Shown: positions 8,582-17,953, numbered from the stretch's first letter. The stretch is DNA of 64,000 nucleotides from Bradyrhizobium sp. Tv2a-2 (GCF_000472425.1 NZ_AXAI01000003.1:126156-190155); one strand, 5' to 3'. Made by a program: numbers and translations. The notes: generated by a model not told the origin, from the sequence alone.

Positions 8582-10015
8582 ATGGCCAGCCTGACCATCC
8601 GCAAGCTCGACGACGCCATCAAGTCATACCTCCGGCTGCGCTCGGCCAAGAATGGCCGCTCGGTCGAGGAAGAGGTCCGGGTCATCCTGCGGGACTATGT
8701 GGAAGGAAGCCCGGTGCCGCCGGGCACCTTTCTGGTAGGCGCTGCGCCGACCGAGCTCCCTGCGGCCGTGCCGCAAGCCGTGCGCGCGACCGGCGAAGCG
8801 CGCATCACCCTGATTATCGGCGGCGGTATTGCCGCCTACAAGGCGCTTGACCTGATCCGGCGGCTGAAGGAGCGCCGCATCCACATCCGCTGCGTGCTGA
8901 CCAAGGCGGCGCAGCAATTCGTGACGCCGCTCGCAGCCAGCGCGCTCTCGGGCGCGCGCAGCTACACCGACCTGTTCGATCCCGACAGCGAGTTCGACGC
9001 CGGCCACATTCGCCTTGCCCGCGACTGCGACCTCATCGTGGTGGCGCCGGCGACCGCTGACCTGATGGCGAAGATGGCGAACGGTCATGCCGACGACCTC
9101 GCCAGCGCCGTTCTGCTCGCAGCCAGCCGGCCGATCCTGCTCGCGCCGGCCATGAACCCGATGATGTGGTCCAACGCCGCCACCCGTCGCAATGCCGAGC
9201 AGCTTCGCCGCGACGGCATCCATTTTGTCGGCCCCAATGCCGGCGAGATGGCGGAGGCGGGCGAGGCCGGCGTCGGCCGCATGGCCGAGCCGCTGGAGAT
9301 CGCGGCCAGCGCCGAGCGCTTCCTGCGGCCGCTGCCGCCGCAACCGCTGGCCGGCAAGCGCGTGCTGATCACGGCGGGCCCGACCCAAGAGGCGATCGAT
9401 CCCGTGCGCTACATCTCCAACCGCTCATCGGGCAAGCAGGGTTTTGCGATTGCCGCAGCCGCCAAGGCCGCGGGCGCCGATGTCACGCTGATCACCGGTC
9501 CCGTCGAGCTCGACGATCCCAAGGGCGTTGCGATGGTGCATGTTGAATCGGCCCGGCAGATGCTCGAGAAGGTCGAGGCGATGCTGCCCGCCGACATCGC
9601 GATCTTCGCGGCGGCAGTGGCCGACTGGCGCGTCGCGCATGAGGGCGGCCAGAAATTGAAGAAGACCGCGGGCCAATTGCCCGCACCGTTGCAGCTGGTC
9701 GAGAACCCGGACATTCTCGCGACGATCTCCAAGCTGAACGAGAGACGGCCGGGCCTTGTCATCGGCTTCGCCGCCGAGACCGAACATCTGATCGACAACG
9801 CCAAGACCAAGCTGAAGCGGAAGGGCTGTGACTGGATCGTCGCCAACGATGTGTCGCCCGCAGCCGGCACTTTTGGCGGCGACCGCAACACCATCCATCT
9901 GCTTCGCCGCGAGGGCGGCGAGATCAGCGTCGACGATTGGCCGGTCATGACCAAGGACGAGGTCGCGGTCGCCCTGGTCGCACAAATCGTTGAAGCCTTG
10001 AGGACACTGGCATGA
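8582..10015 (+). CDS. coaBC: CoaBC with N-terminal FitA-type ribbon-helix-helix domain
   Basis: The 477-aa product joins three parts. Residues 1-40 ([20 protein letters not shown], then [16 protein letters not shown]) are a FitA-like antitoxin DNA-binding domain. Residues about 72-245 are the CoaC flavoprotein decarboxylase ([11 protein letters not shown], His142 in [14 protein letters not shown]). Residues about 258-470 are the CoaB ligase ([26 protein letters not shown]). The enzyme makes 4'-phosphopantetheine for coenzyme A. The flap that carries a Cys in E. coli CoaC (ACGD) reads [12 protein letters not shown] here, with no Cys. The start at 8582 follows a GGGGGAGG ribosome site at about 8568-8575, so the extra domain is translated. 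The gene overlaps dut by 4 bp. Confidence 0.93.
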   Translation: MASLTIRKLDDAIKSYLRLRSAKNGRSVEEEVRVILRDYVEGSPVPPGTFLVGAAPTELPAAVPQAVRATGEARITLIIGGGIAAYKALDLIRRLKERRIHIRCVLTKAAQQFVTPLAASALSGARSYTDLFDPDSEFDAGHIRLARDCDLIVVAPATADLMAKMANGHADDLASAVLLAASRPILLAPAMNPMMWSNAATRRNAEQLRRDGIHFVGPNAGEMAEAGEAGVGRMAEPLEIAASAERFLRPLPPQPLAGKRVLITAGPTQEAIDPVRYISNRSSGKQGFAIAAAAKAAGADVTLITGPVELDDPKGVAMVHVESARQMLEKVEAMLPADIAIFAAAVADWRVAHEGGQKLKKTAGQLPAPLQLVENPDILATISKLNERRPGLVIGFAAETEHLIDNAKTKLKRKGCDWIVANDVSPAAGTFGGDRNTIHLLRREGGEISVDDWPVMTKDEVAVALVAQIVEALRTLA

Positions 10016-10467
10016 GCGCAGTCAAAGTCGAAATCTTGCAACTGCCGCATGGCGCGGGCCTGACGCTGCCAGCCTACCAGACCGCCCATGCGGCGGGGCT
10101 CGATCTGCTCGCTGCGGTTCCCGAGGGCGCGCCGGTCGTGCTCGAGCCCGCCAGATACGTGATGGTGCCGACCGGTCTGTCGATCGCGCTGCCGGAAGGA
10201 TTCGAGGCGCAGGTGCGGCCGCGCTCGGGGCTCGCCGCCAAGCATGGCGTTACCGTGCTCAATGCACCCGGAACCATCGATGCGGATTATCGCGGCGAGG
10301 TCGCGGTGCTACTGGTCAACCACGGGAGCGCTCCCTTCACCATCCGCCGCGGGGAGCGCATCGCGCAAATGGTGATCGCTCCGGTGTCGCGGGCCGAGCT
10401 TGTTCCCGTTAGCGCGCTGTCGAGCACCGAACGCGGCGCCGGAGGCTTCGGCTCGACGGGGCGGTAG
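10012..10467 (+). CDS. dut: Deoxyuridine 5'-triphosphate nucleotidohydrolase
   Basis: The 151-aa trimeric dUTPase hydrolyses dUTP to dUMP, keeping uracil out of DNA. The conserved motifs appear in order: HAAGLDLLA (motif 1), [11 protein letters not shown] (2), [13 protein letters not shown] (3), [10 protein letters not shown] (4) and [11 protein letters not shown] (5, the flexible C-terminal arm). It overlaps the coaBC stop in an ATGA, the common alphaproteobacterial coaBC-dut pairing, so it is probably co-transcribed with ubiE-ubiB-coaBC. Confidence 0.96.
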   Translation: MSAVKVEILQLPHGAGLTLPAYQTAHAAGLDLLAAVPEGAPVVLEPARYVMVPTGLSIALPEGFEAQVRPRSGLAAKHGVTVLNAPGTIDADYRGEVAVLLVNHGSAPFTIRRGERIAQMVIAPVSRAELVPVSALSSTERGAGGFGSTGR

Positions 10468-10771
10468 CGCTTCGGTGCGACCGAAGAGACGTTCACATTC
10501 GCGTTGCAGCCTCTCCCCTTGTAAGGCGAGAAGGCTGGAACCCACGGCGACATCGATTCGACCGAATCGTTTGTGGCTCACATAAAACTCTGGATTCATT
10601 TTCATTAAAGTGGAGCGTTTGCGTTCCACTTTTTGCACAACAAGATTCACGTTCACGGTCTGGACTCTTACCCCTGGAGTCCTCCCGGCGATATTGTTCT
10701 TTGATTCGCGGCAAGCGCGCGTACCATTCGACCCGCGACGGTCGCGGATATTCTTTTCGGTCTTTGGGGCA
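10468..10771. other. dut-divL intergenic region with a palindrome and a terminator-like hairpin
   Basis: No gene is convincing here; the divL frame stays open upstream but is not family-like. Two structured sites are present: the palindrome CGATTCG-AC-CGAATCG (10554-10569), and a hairpin AAAGTGGA/TCCACTTT (10607-10632) followed by further T residues, which could terminate the ubi-coaBC-dut transcript. The divL promoter should lie in the remaining 140 bp, but I could not assign -35/-10 boxes. Confidence 0.5.
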
Positions 10772-13276
10772 ATGATGTCAGGCGTGATCACGGCGATGCG
10801 TCGGACGCTGCTGTCGTGCACGACGCTTGCACGCAGCGGCCTGATCGGGCTTGCCGCGGCGACCCTGCTGCCGGCAGGTCGCGCGATGGCCGCCGACTTG
10901 CCCGTGCTCAACGAGCTCGCCGGCCTGCTCGGCTTCAACCGCCAGGAAATCGCGGTGCTGACGACCGCGCTCGCGCTGCTCGGCTTCTCCGTGGTGTCTG
11001 CGATTCTCCTGATGCGCAGCCGGCTGTCGGCGGCGCGCGACGAGGCACGGCTCAGGAGCCGTATCGGGGAACTGCAGGTGCAGACCGACAGCTATCGCGC
11101 GCTGCTGTTTGCCGAGCCCCAGGTCCTGATCTCCTGGGCCGCGGGCGACAACCGCCCACAGATCTCAGGCGATATCTCGCTTCTGGTGCATCAGGACTCG
11201 CCGCAGCGCCTGCTCGCCTTCGGAACCTGGCTGCCGCCGGAACCGGCGCTGCAGATGGATCATGCGGTCGACGCGTTGCGCGAGACCGGCGAAGGCTTCC
11301 TGCTCAACCTCACCACCGTCACGGGACGCGCCATCGAGGCTACGGGACGTGCCATTGGCGGACAGGCCATTGTCCGCATTCGCGAGCTTTCGGGCCTGCG
11401 CCGTGAGCTTGCGGAAACCAATCTCCGCTTCAAGCAGCTTGCGGACGAGACCAAGATGCTGCGCGGCTTCGCCGCCACCTCCCCCTGGCCGATCTGGGCT
11501 AGGGATGCCAGGGGTCTCTCTTACGTCAACGACGCCTATGCGCGTGCGACCGACGCCGCCGATGCCGCTGATGCCATCAGCCGCAATCTCGAGCTGCTCG
11601 ACAGCGCCGGCCGCAGCGAGATGGAGCGCGCGCTGCATGGCGGCTCCGCATTCAACGCGCGCCTGGCGATCGTCACCAGCGGCGAACGCGCCTTCTATGA
11701 TGTCCGCGCGATCAATATCGGCGAGGGTAGCATCGGCATCGCCATCGATGCCAGCGAAGCGGATGCACTGCGACAGGCCCTGGTGCGGATGGCGGATGCA
11801 CATCGCCGCACACTCGACCAGCTCTCGTCGGGTGTTGCCGTGTTCGACGGCCAGCGACGGCTTGCGTTCTACAACGATTCCTATCGGCGCCTGTGGGATC
11901 TCGATACCGCCTTTCTCGACAGCCATCCCGATGACTCCAGCGTGCTCGACCGTCTGCGCGCGGCGAGAAAACTTCCCGAGCAGGCCGACTTCCGCGCCTG
12001 GAAAGCAAAACTGCAAGAAGCCTATCGCGCGGTCGAGACCGCGAAGGACACCTGGTTCCTGCCCGACGGCCGCGCGCTTTCGGTCGTCACCACGCCCAAC
12101 CCGGAGGGCGGCGTCACCTATCTGTTCGACGACGTCACCGAGAGCCTGGACCTTGCGCGCCGCTTCGACGGCCTGATCCGCGTCCAGCGCGAGACGCTGG
12201 ACAGCCTTGCCGAAGGCGTCGCCGTGTTCGGCAGCAACGGGCGGGCGCAATTGTTCAATCCGGCTTTTGCCAGGATGTGGAAGCTCTCGGCGGAATCGTT
12301 GCGCGAACAACCCCATATCGATGCCGTGGCCGGCTGGTGCCGCCCATTGTTCGACGAGCCGAGAGCCTGGCAGACGATTCGCGAAGCCATCACGGCGATC
12401 GAGAATCGCATCGACGTACCCCTGAAGCTGGATCGCAAGGACGGCAGCGTGCTCGACTGCATGCTGCGCCCGCTGCCCGATGGCGCCACCATGCTGACCT
12501 TCCAGGACATCACCGACACCGAGAATGTCGAGCGCGCGCTGCGCGAGCGCAACGAAGCGCTCGAGACCGCCGGACAGATGAAGATCGACTTCGTGCATCA
12601 CGTGTCCTACGAGCTGCGCGCCCCGCTCACCACCATCATCGGCTTTGCGCATTTCCTGAGCGACCCCTCGACGGGGCCGCTGACGCCGAAGCAGGCCGAG
12701 TATCTCGACTACGTCACCAAATCGACCAACGCGCTGCTCGCGCTGACCAACAACATTCTCGATCTCGCCACCATCGATGCCGGCGCGATGCGGCTGGAGC
12801 TTGGGTCTGTCGATGCGACCAAGGCCATCATGGCGGCGGCGGAGGGCATCCAGGACCGGCTCGCCACCGACCGCATTCACCTCAAGGTCGAGGTCGACCC
12901 CAATGTCGGCAGCTTCACCGGCGATGAGCGGCGCGTGGTGCAGGTGCTCTATAACCTGCTTGCCAACGCGGTCGGCTTCTCGCCACAGGACGGGACGGTC
13001 GTGGTCAGCGCCACCAGGACCGAGCGCAGCGTGGTGTTTTCCGTCAGCGATTCCGGCCCCGGCATCCCGCCCGAAATGAAGGACAAGGTGTTCGACTGGT
13101 TCGAGAGCCGGTCCCACGGCTCGCGGCACCGCGGCGCCGGGCTCGGGCTGTCGCTGGTGCGCTCCTTTGTCGAGCTGCATGGCGGAAAGGTGCGGGTGGA
13201 TTCGGTGGTCGGCAAGGGCACCATGGTCACTTGCGACTTCCCAACCGAACAGGCTCAGCGTAACGCTGCGGAATGA
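10772..13276 (+). CDS. divL: DivL-type cell-cycle kinase-like protein (Tyr at the phospho-acceptor site)
   Basis: The 834-aa product has an N-terminal signal or membrane segment, a second membrane helix at about 60-82, PAS-like regions near 228-330, 345-455 and 471-580, a DHp dimerisation domain and an ATP-binding domain at about 710-830. The H-box reads FVHHVSYELRAPLT: the His normally found before ELRxPL is Tyr613 (codon 12608-12610). The N box (NLLANAVGFS), G1 (SDSGPGIP) and G2 (GAGLGLSLV) look intact. This Tyr substitution defines Caulobacter DivL, which controls the CckA-CtrA cell-cycle phosphorelay. The adjacent tsaE fits that assignment. The start is the first of two ATGs after GGGG; a later ATG at 10796 is possible. 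Confidence 0.85.
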   Translation: MMSGVITAMRRTLLSCTTLARSGLIGLAAATLLPAGRAMAADLPVLNELAGLLGFNRQEIAVLTTALALLGFSVVSAILLMRSRLSAARDEARLRSRIGELQVQTDSYRALLFAEPQVLISWAAGDNRPQISGDISLLVHQDSPQRLLAFGTWLPPEPALQMDHAVDALRETGEGFLLNLTTVTGRAIEATGRAIGGQAIVRIRELSGLRRELAETNLRFKQLADETKMLRGFAATSPWPIWARDARGLSYVNDAYARATDAADAADAISRNLELLDSAGRSEMERALHGGSAFNARLAIVTSGERAFYDVRAINIGEGSIGIAIDASEADALRQALVRMADAHRRTLDQLSSGVAVFDGQRRLAFYNDSYRRLWDLDTAFLDSHPDDSSVLDRLRAARKLPEQADFRAWKAKLQEAYRAVETAKDTWFLPDGRALSVVTTPNPEGGVTYLFDDVTESLDLARRFDGLIRVQRETLDSLAEGVAVFGSNGRAQLFNPAFARMWKLSAESLREQPHIDAVAGWCRPLFDEPRAWQTIREAITAIENRIDVPLKLDRKDGSVLDCMLRPLPDGATMLTFQDITDTENVERALRERNEALETAGQMKIDFVHHVSYELRAPLTTIIGFAHFLSDPSTGPLTPKQAEYLDYVTKSTNALLALTNNILDLATIDAGAMRLELGSVDATKAIMAAAEGIQDRLATDRIHLKVEVDPNVGSFTGDERRVVQVLYNLLANAVGFSPQDGTVVVSATRTERSVVFSVSDSGPGIPPEMKDKVFDWFESRSHGSRHRGAGLGLSLVRSFVELHGGKVRVDSVVGKGTMVTCDFPTEQAQRNAAE

Positions 13277-14811
13277 CAGAATTTGCGACTTTCTCTGTAA
13301 CGCTGCCCGACGAGGCCGCGACCGCACATCTGATGGCCGATCTCGCGCTCCTGCTTGGCGCCGGCGACATCATCACCCTCACAGGTGACCTCGGCGCCGG
13401 CAAGACCACGGCGGCGCGGGCGATGATCCGCTATCTCGCCGATGACGCGGAGCTCGAGGTCCCGAGTCCGACCTTCACGCTGGTGCAGGCCTATGAGCTG
13501 CCGTCGTTCCCGCTGCTGCACGCCGACCTCTACCGGATAGCCCACACCTCCGAGCTGGAGGAGATTGGGCTACAGCCCTTTCCCGAAGGCACGGTGGTCC
13601 TGATCGAATGGCCGGAGCGCGCCGGCGATGCTTTGCCGTCCAACCGCATCGACATCGCACTCAGTCACCGCAACGAACTTGACGCAGAGGCGCGCACAGC
13701 CGAGATCGCAGGCCATGGCAAGGCGGCGGCGCAGGTCGAGCGGCTCAAATCGCTCAGGCAATTCCTTGACAAGGCCGGCTTCGGCAAGGCGACGCGGCGG
13801 CGCATGGCGGGGGATGCCTCGATCCGCTCCTATGCGCGGCTGAACAAGGACGGCGCCAGCTTCATCCTGATGAACTCGCCGCGACGGCCGGACGGCCCGC
13901 CGATCTATGACGGCAAGCCCTATAGCGCCGCTGTGCATCTCGCCGAAGACGTGAAGCCTTTTGTCGCCATCGCCGGCGGCTTGCGCGCACGCGGCCTTTC
14001 GGCGCCCGAGATTTTTCATGCCGATCTCGACAGCGGCTTTTTGATCACCGAGGATCTCGGCCAGGCCGTGTTGTTCGAGGGCGATCCGCCGCAGCCGATG
14101 CAGGACCGCTACGAGGTGGCGACCGACATGCTGGCGGCGCTGCATCGCGAGATGTTGCCGGAGACGCTGCCGATCGCGGAGCAGGCGAGCTATTCGATTC
14201 CGGTTTTTGATACCGACGCATTGCTGGTCGAGATCGGGCTGATGCCGGAATGGTACCTTCCCGATCGCGGCGCTGCGCTCGGCGATGCCGCGCGCGCGGA
14301 GTTTTTCGCGATGTGGCGCGAGCTCCTGGATACGTCCGTATCATCAACGCGAAGCTGGGTGCTGCGCGACTTCCACTCGCCCAATCTGATCTGGCTGGAG
14401 ACACGTGAAGACATCAAGCGCGTCGGCCTGATCGATTTTCAGGATGCGGTGCTGGGCTCGCCTGCCTATGATCTGGTGTCGCTGTTGCAGGACGCACGGC
14501 TCGACGTGCCGGAGATGCTCGAGCTCATGCTGTTCTCGCGCTACATCAAGGCCCGACGCGCGGCGGACGCCCAATTCGACGCCGGCGCCTTTGCGGCGAC
14601 CTATGCCATCCTGTCGGCACAGCGCAACACCCGTCTGCTCGGCACCTTCGCCCGGCTCAACCGGCGCGACGGAAAGCCGCACTATCTCCGTCACCAGCCG
14701 CGGATCTGGAGCTACCTGACGCGCTCGCTGGACCACCCGGCGCTGGCCTCCATCAAGGCCTGGTACGCCGCCCACGTTCCGCCACCAGGTTTGCCGCCGC
14801 CAAGTTTCTGA
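13273..14811 (+). CDS. tsaE: TsaE tRNA-t6A ATPase fused to AmgK-type sugar kinase
   Basis: The 512-aa product combines two enzymes. Residues about 1-150 are TsaE (Walker A GDLGAGKTTAARA, PSPTFTLVQAYE, HADLYRI), the ATPase needed for N6-threonylcarbamoyladenosine at tRNA position 37. Residues about 160-512 are an aminoglycoside-phosphotransferase-fold kinase (GDASIRSYARL, LITEDLG, catalytic LRDFHSPNLIW, metal site GLIDFQDA), resembling AmgK, which phosphorylates N-acetylmuramate and N-acetylglucosamine at the anomeric carbon. A MurU-like gene follows 570 bp downstream, supporting a peptidoglycan sugar recycling role. It overlaps the divL stop in ATGA. Confidence 0.92.
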   Translation: MTEFATFSVTLPDEAATAHLMADLALLLGAGDIITLTGDLGAGKTTAARAMIRYLADDAELEVPSPTFTLVQAYELPSFPLLHADLYRIAHTSELEEIGLQPFPEGTVVLIEWPERAGDALPSNRIDIALSHRNELDAEARTAEIAGHGKAAAQVERLKSLRQFLDKAGFGKATRRRMAGDASIRSYARLNKDGASFILMNSPRRPDGPPIYDGKPYSAAVHLAEDVKPFVAIAGGLRARGLSAPEIFHADLDSGFLITEDLGQAVLFEGDPPQPMQDRYEVATDMLAALHREMLPETLPIAEQASYSIPVFDTDALLVEIGLMPEWYLPDRGAALGDAARAEFFAMWRELLDTSVSSTRSWVLRDFHSPNLIWLETREDIKRVGLIDFQDAVLGSPAYDLVSLLQDARLDVPEMLELMLFSRYIKARRAADAQFDAGAFAATYAILSAQRNTRLLGTFARLNRRDGKPHYLRHQPRIWSYLTRSLDHPALASIKAWYAAHVPPPGLPPPSF

Positions 14812-14919
14812 TTTTACCGGGTTTCCGGCCTTTACGGCTTGTTAGCCATCAGCCCGGTAGTCTTTGCCGAGCGGTCGGCCGGGCATGGCGACCGCTCAAT
14901 TTCGAGGCCGGAGCGGACT

Positions 14920-15237
14920 ATGGCGAGTGGTGAACGGCGCAATGAGGGCCGCGTCGCATTCGAGCGCGGAATACCAGCCTTTATGATGGCGATCGACGGC
15001 ACCTGGCGGCGCAACTGCATGATGGAGGACGTCTCCGAGGCCGGCGCCAAGCTGACGGTGGAGGGTTCCGTCGAGGGGCTGCATTTGAAGGAATTTTTTC
15101 TGCTGCTGTCGTCGACCGGGCTGGCCTACCGGCGCTGCGAGCTCTCCTGGGTCAACGGCGACCAGATTGGCGTCAGCTTCATCAAGCAGGGCAACAAGGG
15201 GAAAAAGTCCGCACGGCAGACCACGGCGGAAGTGTGA
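14920..15237 (+). CDS. PilZ-domain protein
   Basis: The 105-aa product opens MASGERRNEGRVAFERGIPA, and the (R)RxxxR-like arginine run followed by CMMEDVSEAGAKL (the D/NxSxxG-type second motif) marks a PilZ domain. Such domains usually bind cyclic di-GMP and switch motility, polysaccharide or pilus functions. It is nearly all domain, so it would act through a partner. The start at 14920 has GGAG eight bases upstream; a longer frame from 14839 lacks family similarity. It sits between the two peptidoglycan-recycling genes. Cyclic di-GMP binding is inferred, not shown. Confidence 0.75.
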   Translation: MASGERRNEGRVAFERGIPAFMMAIDGTWRRNCMMEDVSEAGAKLTVEGSVEGLHLKEFFLLLSSTGLAYRRCELSWVNGDQIGVSFIKQGNKGKKSARQTTAEV

Positions 15238-15380
15238 TCCTCCAGTCTTACAACCGTCATCTCGGCCCGCTAAGGCAGCACGAATCGGGCGGCTGCGAAT
15301 CAACGTGATATGATCAGTCCTGCCAGCGAATCGCCAATCCCGAGACTCCTCGCAAGCATCGTCCCGAAAGCATCCCGAAC

Positions 15381-16103
15381 ATGCCGGTCAAGCCCACCAA
15401 AGCCATGGTCCTCGCCGCTGGTCTCGGCCTGCGCATGCGCCCGCTGACCGAGCGAATGCCGAAACCGCTGGTTCCGGTCGCGGGCCGCCCGCTGCTCGAC
15501 CATGCGCTGGACAAGCTTGCCGATGCCGACGTCACCGAGGCGGTGGTCAATGTGCATTATCTGCCCGATCAGATCATCGACCATGTCGCATCGCGAAAGC
15601 ATCCGCGCGTGATCGTCTCCGACGAGCGCGACCAGGTGCTCGGCACCGGCGGCGGCGTGGTCAAGGCGCTGCCGATGCTCGGCAACGCGCCGTTCTTCCA
15701 TGTCAATTCCGACACGCTGTGGATCGACGGCGTGCGCTCCAATCTGGCGCGGTTGGCCGAGACCTTCGACCCCGCACGCATGGACATCCTGCTGTTGATG
15801 GCGCCGACCGCGAGCAGCATCGGCTATAGCGGCTCGGGTGACTATGGCATGCTGCCGGATGGCGCCTTGCGCAAGCGCCGCGAGAACCAGGTGGTGCCGT
15901 TCGTCTATGCGGGAGCTGCGATCATCTCGCCCGCGATCTTTGCCGATGCACCGAAGGGCGCGTTCTCGCTGACCAGGATGTTCGATCGCGCCAACGAGCA
16001 GGAGCGCCTGTTTGGCCTGCGTCTCGACGGCGTCTGGATGCATGTCGGCACCCCCGACGCCATTGGCGCTGCGGAAGAAGCATTCCTGGAGAGCGTGGCC
16101 TAG
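15381..16103 (+). CDS. murU: MurU-like sugar-1-phosphate nucleotidyltransferase
   Basis: The 240-aa nucleotidyltransferase has the family signature at its start: AMVLAAGLGLRMRPLTERMP followed by PKPLVPV. Further on are the substrate loop VLGTGGGVVKALP, the metal-binding FFHVNSDTLW and the C-terminal DGVWMHVGTPDA. In the recycling pathway MurU converts N-acetylmuramate-1-phosphate and UTP to UDP-MurNAc, bypassing de novo synthesis and fosfomycin-sensitive MurA. Location after the AmgK-like fusion supports this role over a mannose-1-phosphate guanylyltransferase, which the sequence alone does not exclude. Confidence 0.82.
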   Translation: MPVKPTKAMVLAAGLGLRMRPLTERMPKPLVPVAGRPLLDHALDKLADADVTEAVVNVHYLPDQIIDHVASRKHPRVIVSDERDQVLGTGGGVVKALPMLGNAPFFHVNSDTLWIDGVRSNLARLAETFDPARMDILLLMAPTASSIGYSGSGDYGMLPDGALRKRRENQVVPFVYAGAAIISPAIFADAPKGAFSLTRMFDRANEQERLFGLRLDGVWMHVGTPDAIGAAEEAFLESVA

Positions 16104-16123
16104 GTCGGCGCTTGCAAACCTTG

Positions 16124-17953
16124 ATGAGCGCCGAGAACGAACCGACCGCCTCCACGACAAGCTCATCCGCTCAGCTTTACCAGGCCGCGCTCAACCATTT
16201 CCGTGCCGGCAGCTATCCTGACGCCGAGCTGTGCTGCCGGCGGGCGCTCGCGCACGACAGCGATCACGCCGACGCGCTTCATCTGCTCGGGATCCTCGCC
16301 CTCCATGCCGGGCACTACGACCAGGCCGTGACGTGGATCTCACATGCGATCCGGCGCGAGCCGCGGCACGATTATCTGCGGAGCCTCGGCACGACACTCT
16401 TGAAGCACGGGCGGCACGCCGACGCGCTGCAGGTGTTCGGCAAGTCGGTGCGGCTCAACCCCGACAGGGCCGAGCCATGGCGCGATCTCGGCAATGCGCT
16501 GGCCGCCGTCGGACGGCGCGCCGATGCGCTGTCAAGCTTTCGCGAGGCCGTAAGCCGGGACGCCGGCGATTGGGACGCCGCCAACAAGGCGGCGGTGCTG
16601 CTGTTCGAGGACGGGCAGCTCGAGGACGCGCTCGGCTATTTCTCGCTCTGCGACAAAATGCGGCCGGACCACGTCCCGACGCTCTATATGCGTGCACGCA
16701 CGTTGCACAATTTGAAACGATTTGCCGAAGCGCTGGCCGACAATGAGCGCCTCTCGGCGCTTGATCCTGGCAACGCCGACGTTTGCTGCAACATCGGAAA
16801 CATCCTGCGCATGCTCGGGCGCGATGCGGAGGCGCTCCCCTGGTTCGACCGCGCGCTTGCGCTCCGCCCGGATGCCGCGGCAACGCTGATGGAAAAGGCG
16901 GTCGCGCTCACGGCGCTGCATCGTTTCGACGAGGCACGCGCAGCCTTTCAGCAGGCCATCGCCATCGATCCCAACCAAGCGCAGGCCGAATGGAATCTGG
17001 CCCTGCTGCAGCTCCTGCTCGGAGATTTCGCGGCCGGTTTGCGTGGGCGCGAGGCGCGCTGGAAGATTCCAGCATTTGCCCACATCTATCCGGCTTTGTC
17101 GCAACCGATGTGGCTGGGCGAAGGCGACATCGCGGGCAAAACAATTCTGGTCTGCGCCGAGGAAGGTTTTGGCGACACGCTGCAATTCGTACGCTATGTG
17201 CCGATGCTCGCCGCGCGCGGCGCGCGCGTCGTACTGATGGTGCAGGACGCATTGTATCCGCTGCTGAAGGACATGACCGGCATCGCCCAATGCCTGCCGC
17301 GATCGGCCGCCGCCCTGCCCGCCTTCGATCTGCATTGCCCGGTCTCGAGCCTGCCGCTCGCGTTCGAAACAAGCCTCGACACCATCCCGGGCGCGACGCC
17401 CTATTTGCCCATGCCTGCCGTGAGCAGCGTGCGCGCCTGGGAGGAGCGGCTCGGCGCGCATGACAAATTGCGCGTCGGCCTTGTCTGGTCGGGCAATCCG
17501 AACCATGGCAACGACCATAACAGGTCCATTCCGCTGCAGATGCTGGCGCGCATCTGCGACGTCGACGCCACCTTCATCAGCCTGCAAAAGGACGCACGCG
17601 CGGATGACATGGCGAGCCTCGCGCAAAGCGGCATCATCGACCTCGCAGGCCACCTCACCGATTTCGCCGAGACGGCGGCGCTGATCGCCCGCCTCGACCT
17701 CGTCGTCTCGGTGGACACCAGCGTTGCCCATCTCGCCGGCGCGCTTGCCTGCCCGATATGGATCCTGCTGCCCTATACCCCGGACTATCGCTGGCTGCTC
17801 GATCGCGATGACAGCCCCTGGTATCCGAGCGTACGGCTGTTCCGCCAGGATGAGAGCCGCAACTATGCGAGTGTGGTCGAAAAGGTGCGGGATGAGTTGA
17901 GCGCGCTTTGCAGAATGGGTAGAGCTCAGCGAAACCAATTGCCCTCGTCGTAA
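16124..17953 (+). CDS. TPR protein with glycosyltransferase-like C-terminal domain
   Basis: The 609-aa product has repeated 34-residue TPR units over about residues 15-320 (for example YPDAELCCRRALAHDSDHAD, AEALPWFDRALALRPDAAAT and DEARAAFQQAIAIDPNQAQA). The C-terminal half resembles a GT9/SPINDLY-like glycosyltransferase fold: RVGLVWSGNPNHGNDHNRSI, ISLQKDARADD, and VVSVDTSVAHLAGALACPIW. There is no signal peptide. Proteins of this build are often linked to surface polysaccharide or glycoprotein modification, but the acceptor and sugar are unknown. The ATG at 16124 is preferred to an upstream TTG at 16112. Confidence 0.7.
   Translation: MSAENEPTASTTSSSAQLYQAALNHFRAGSYPDAELCCRRALAHDSDHADALHLLGILALHAGHYDQAVTWISHAIRREPRHDYLRSLGTTLLKHGRHADALQVFGKSVRLNPDRAEPWRDLGNALAAVGRRADALSSFREAVSRDAGDWDAANKAAVLLFEDGQLEDALGYFSLCDKMRPDHVPTLYMRARTLHNLKRFAEALADNERLSALDPGNADVCCNIGNILRMLGRDAEALPWFDRALALRPDAAATLMEKAVALTALHRFDEARAAFQQAIAIDPNQAQAEWNLALLQLLLGDFAAGLRGREARWKIPAFAHIYPALSQPMWLGEGDIAGKTILVCAEEGFGDTLQFVRYVPMLAARGARVVLMVQDALYPLLKDMTGIAQCLPRSAAALPAFDLHCPVSSLPLAFETSLDTIPGATPYLPMPAVSSVRAWEERLGAHDKLRVGLVWSGNPNHGNDHNRSIPLQMLARICDVDATFISLQKDARADDMASLAQSGIIDLAGHLTDFAETAALIARLDLVVSVDTSVAHLAGALACPIWILLPYTPDYRWLLDRDDSPWYPSVRLFRQDESRNYASVVEKVRDELSALCRMGRAQRNQLPSS

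Noticed and set aside
11165-13327. 720-aa minus-strand frame opposite divL
   Set aside because: Composition is Arg/Gly/His/Ala-rich as in other antisense shadows, and divL on the plus strand has a full set of domains.
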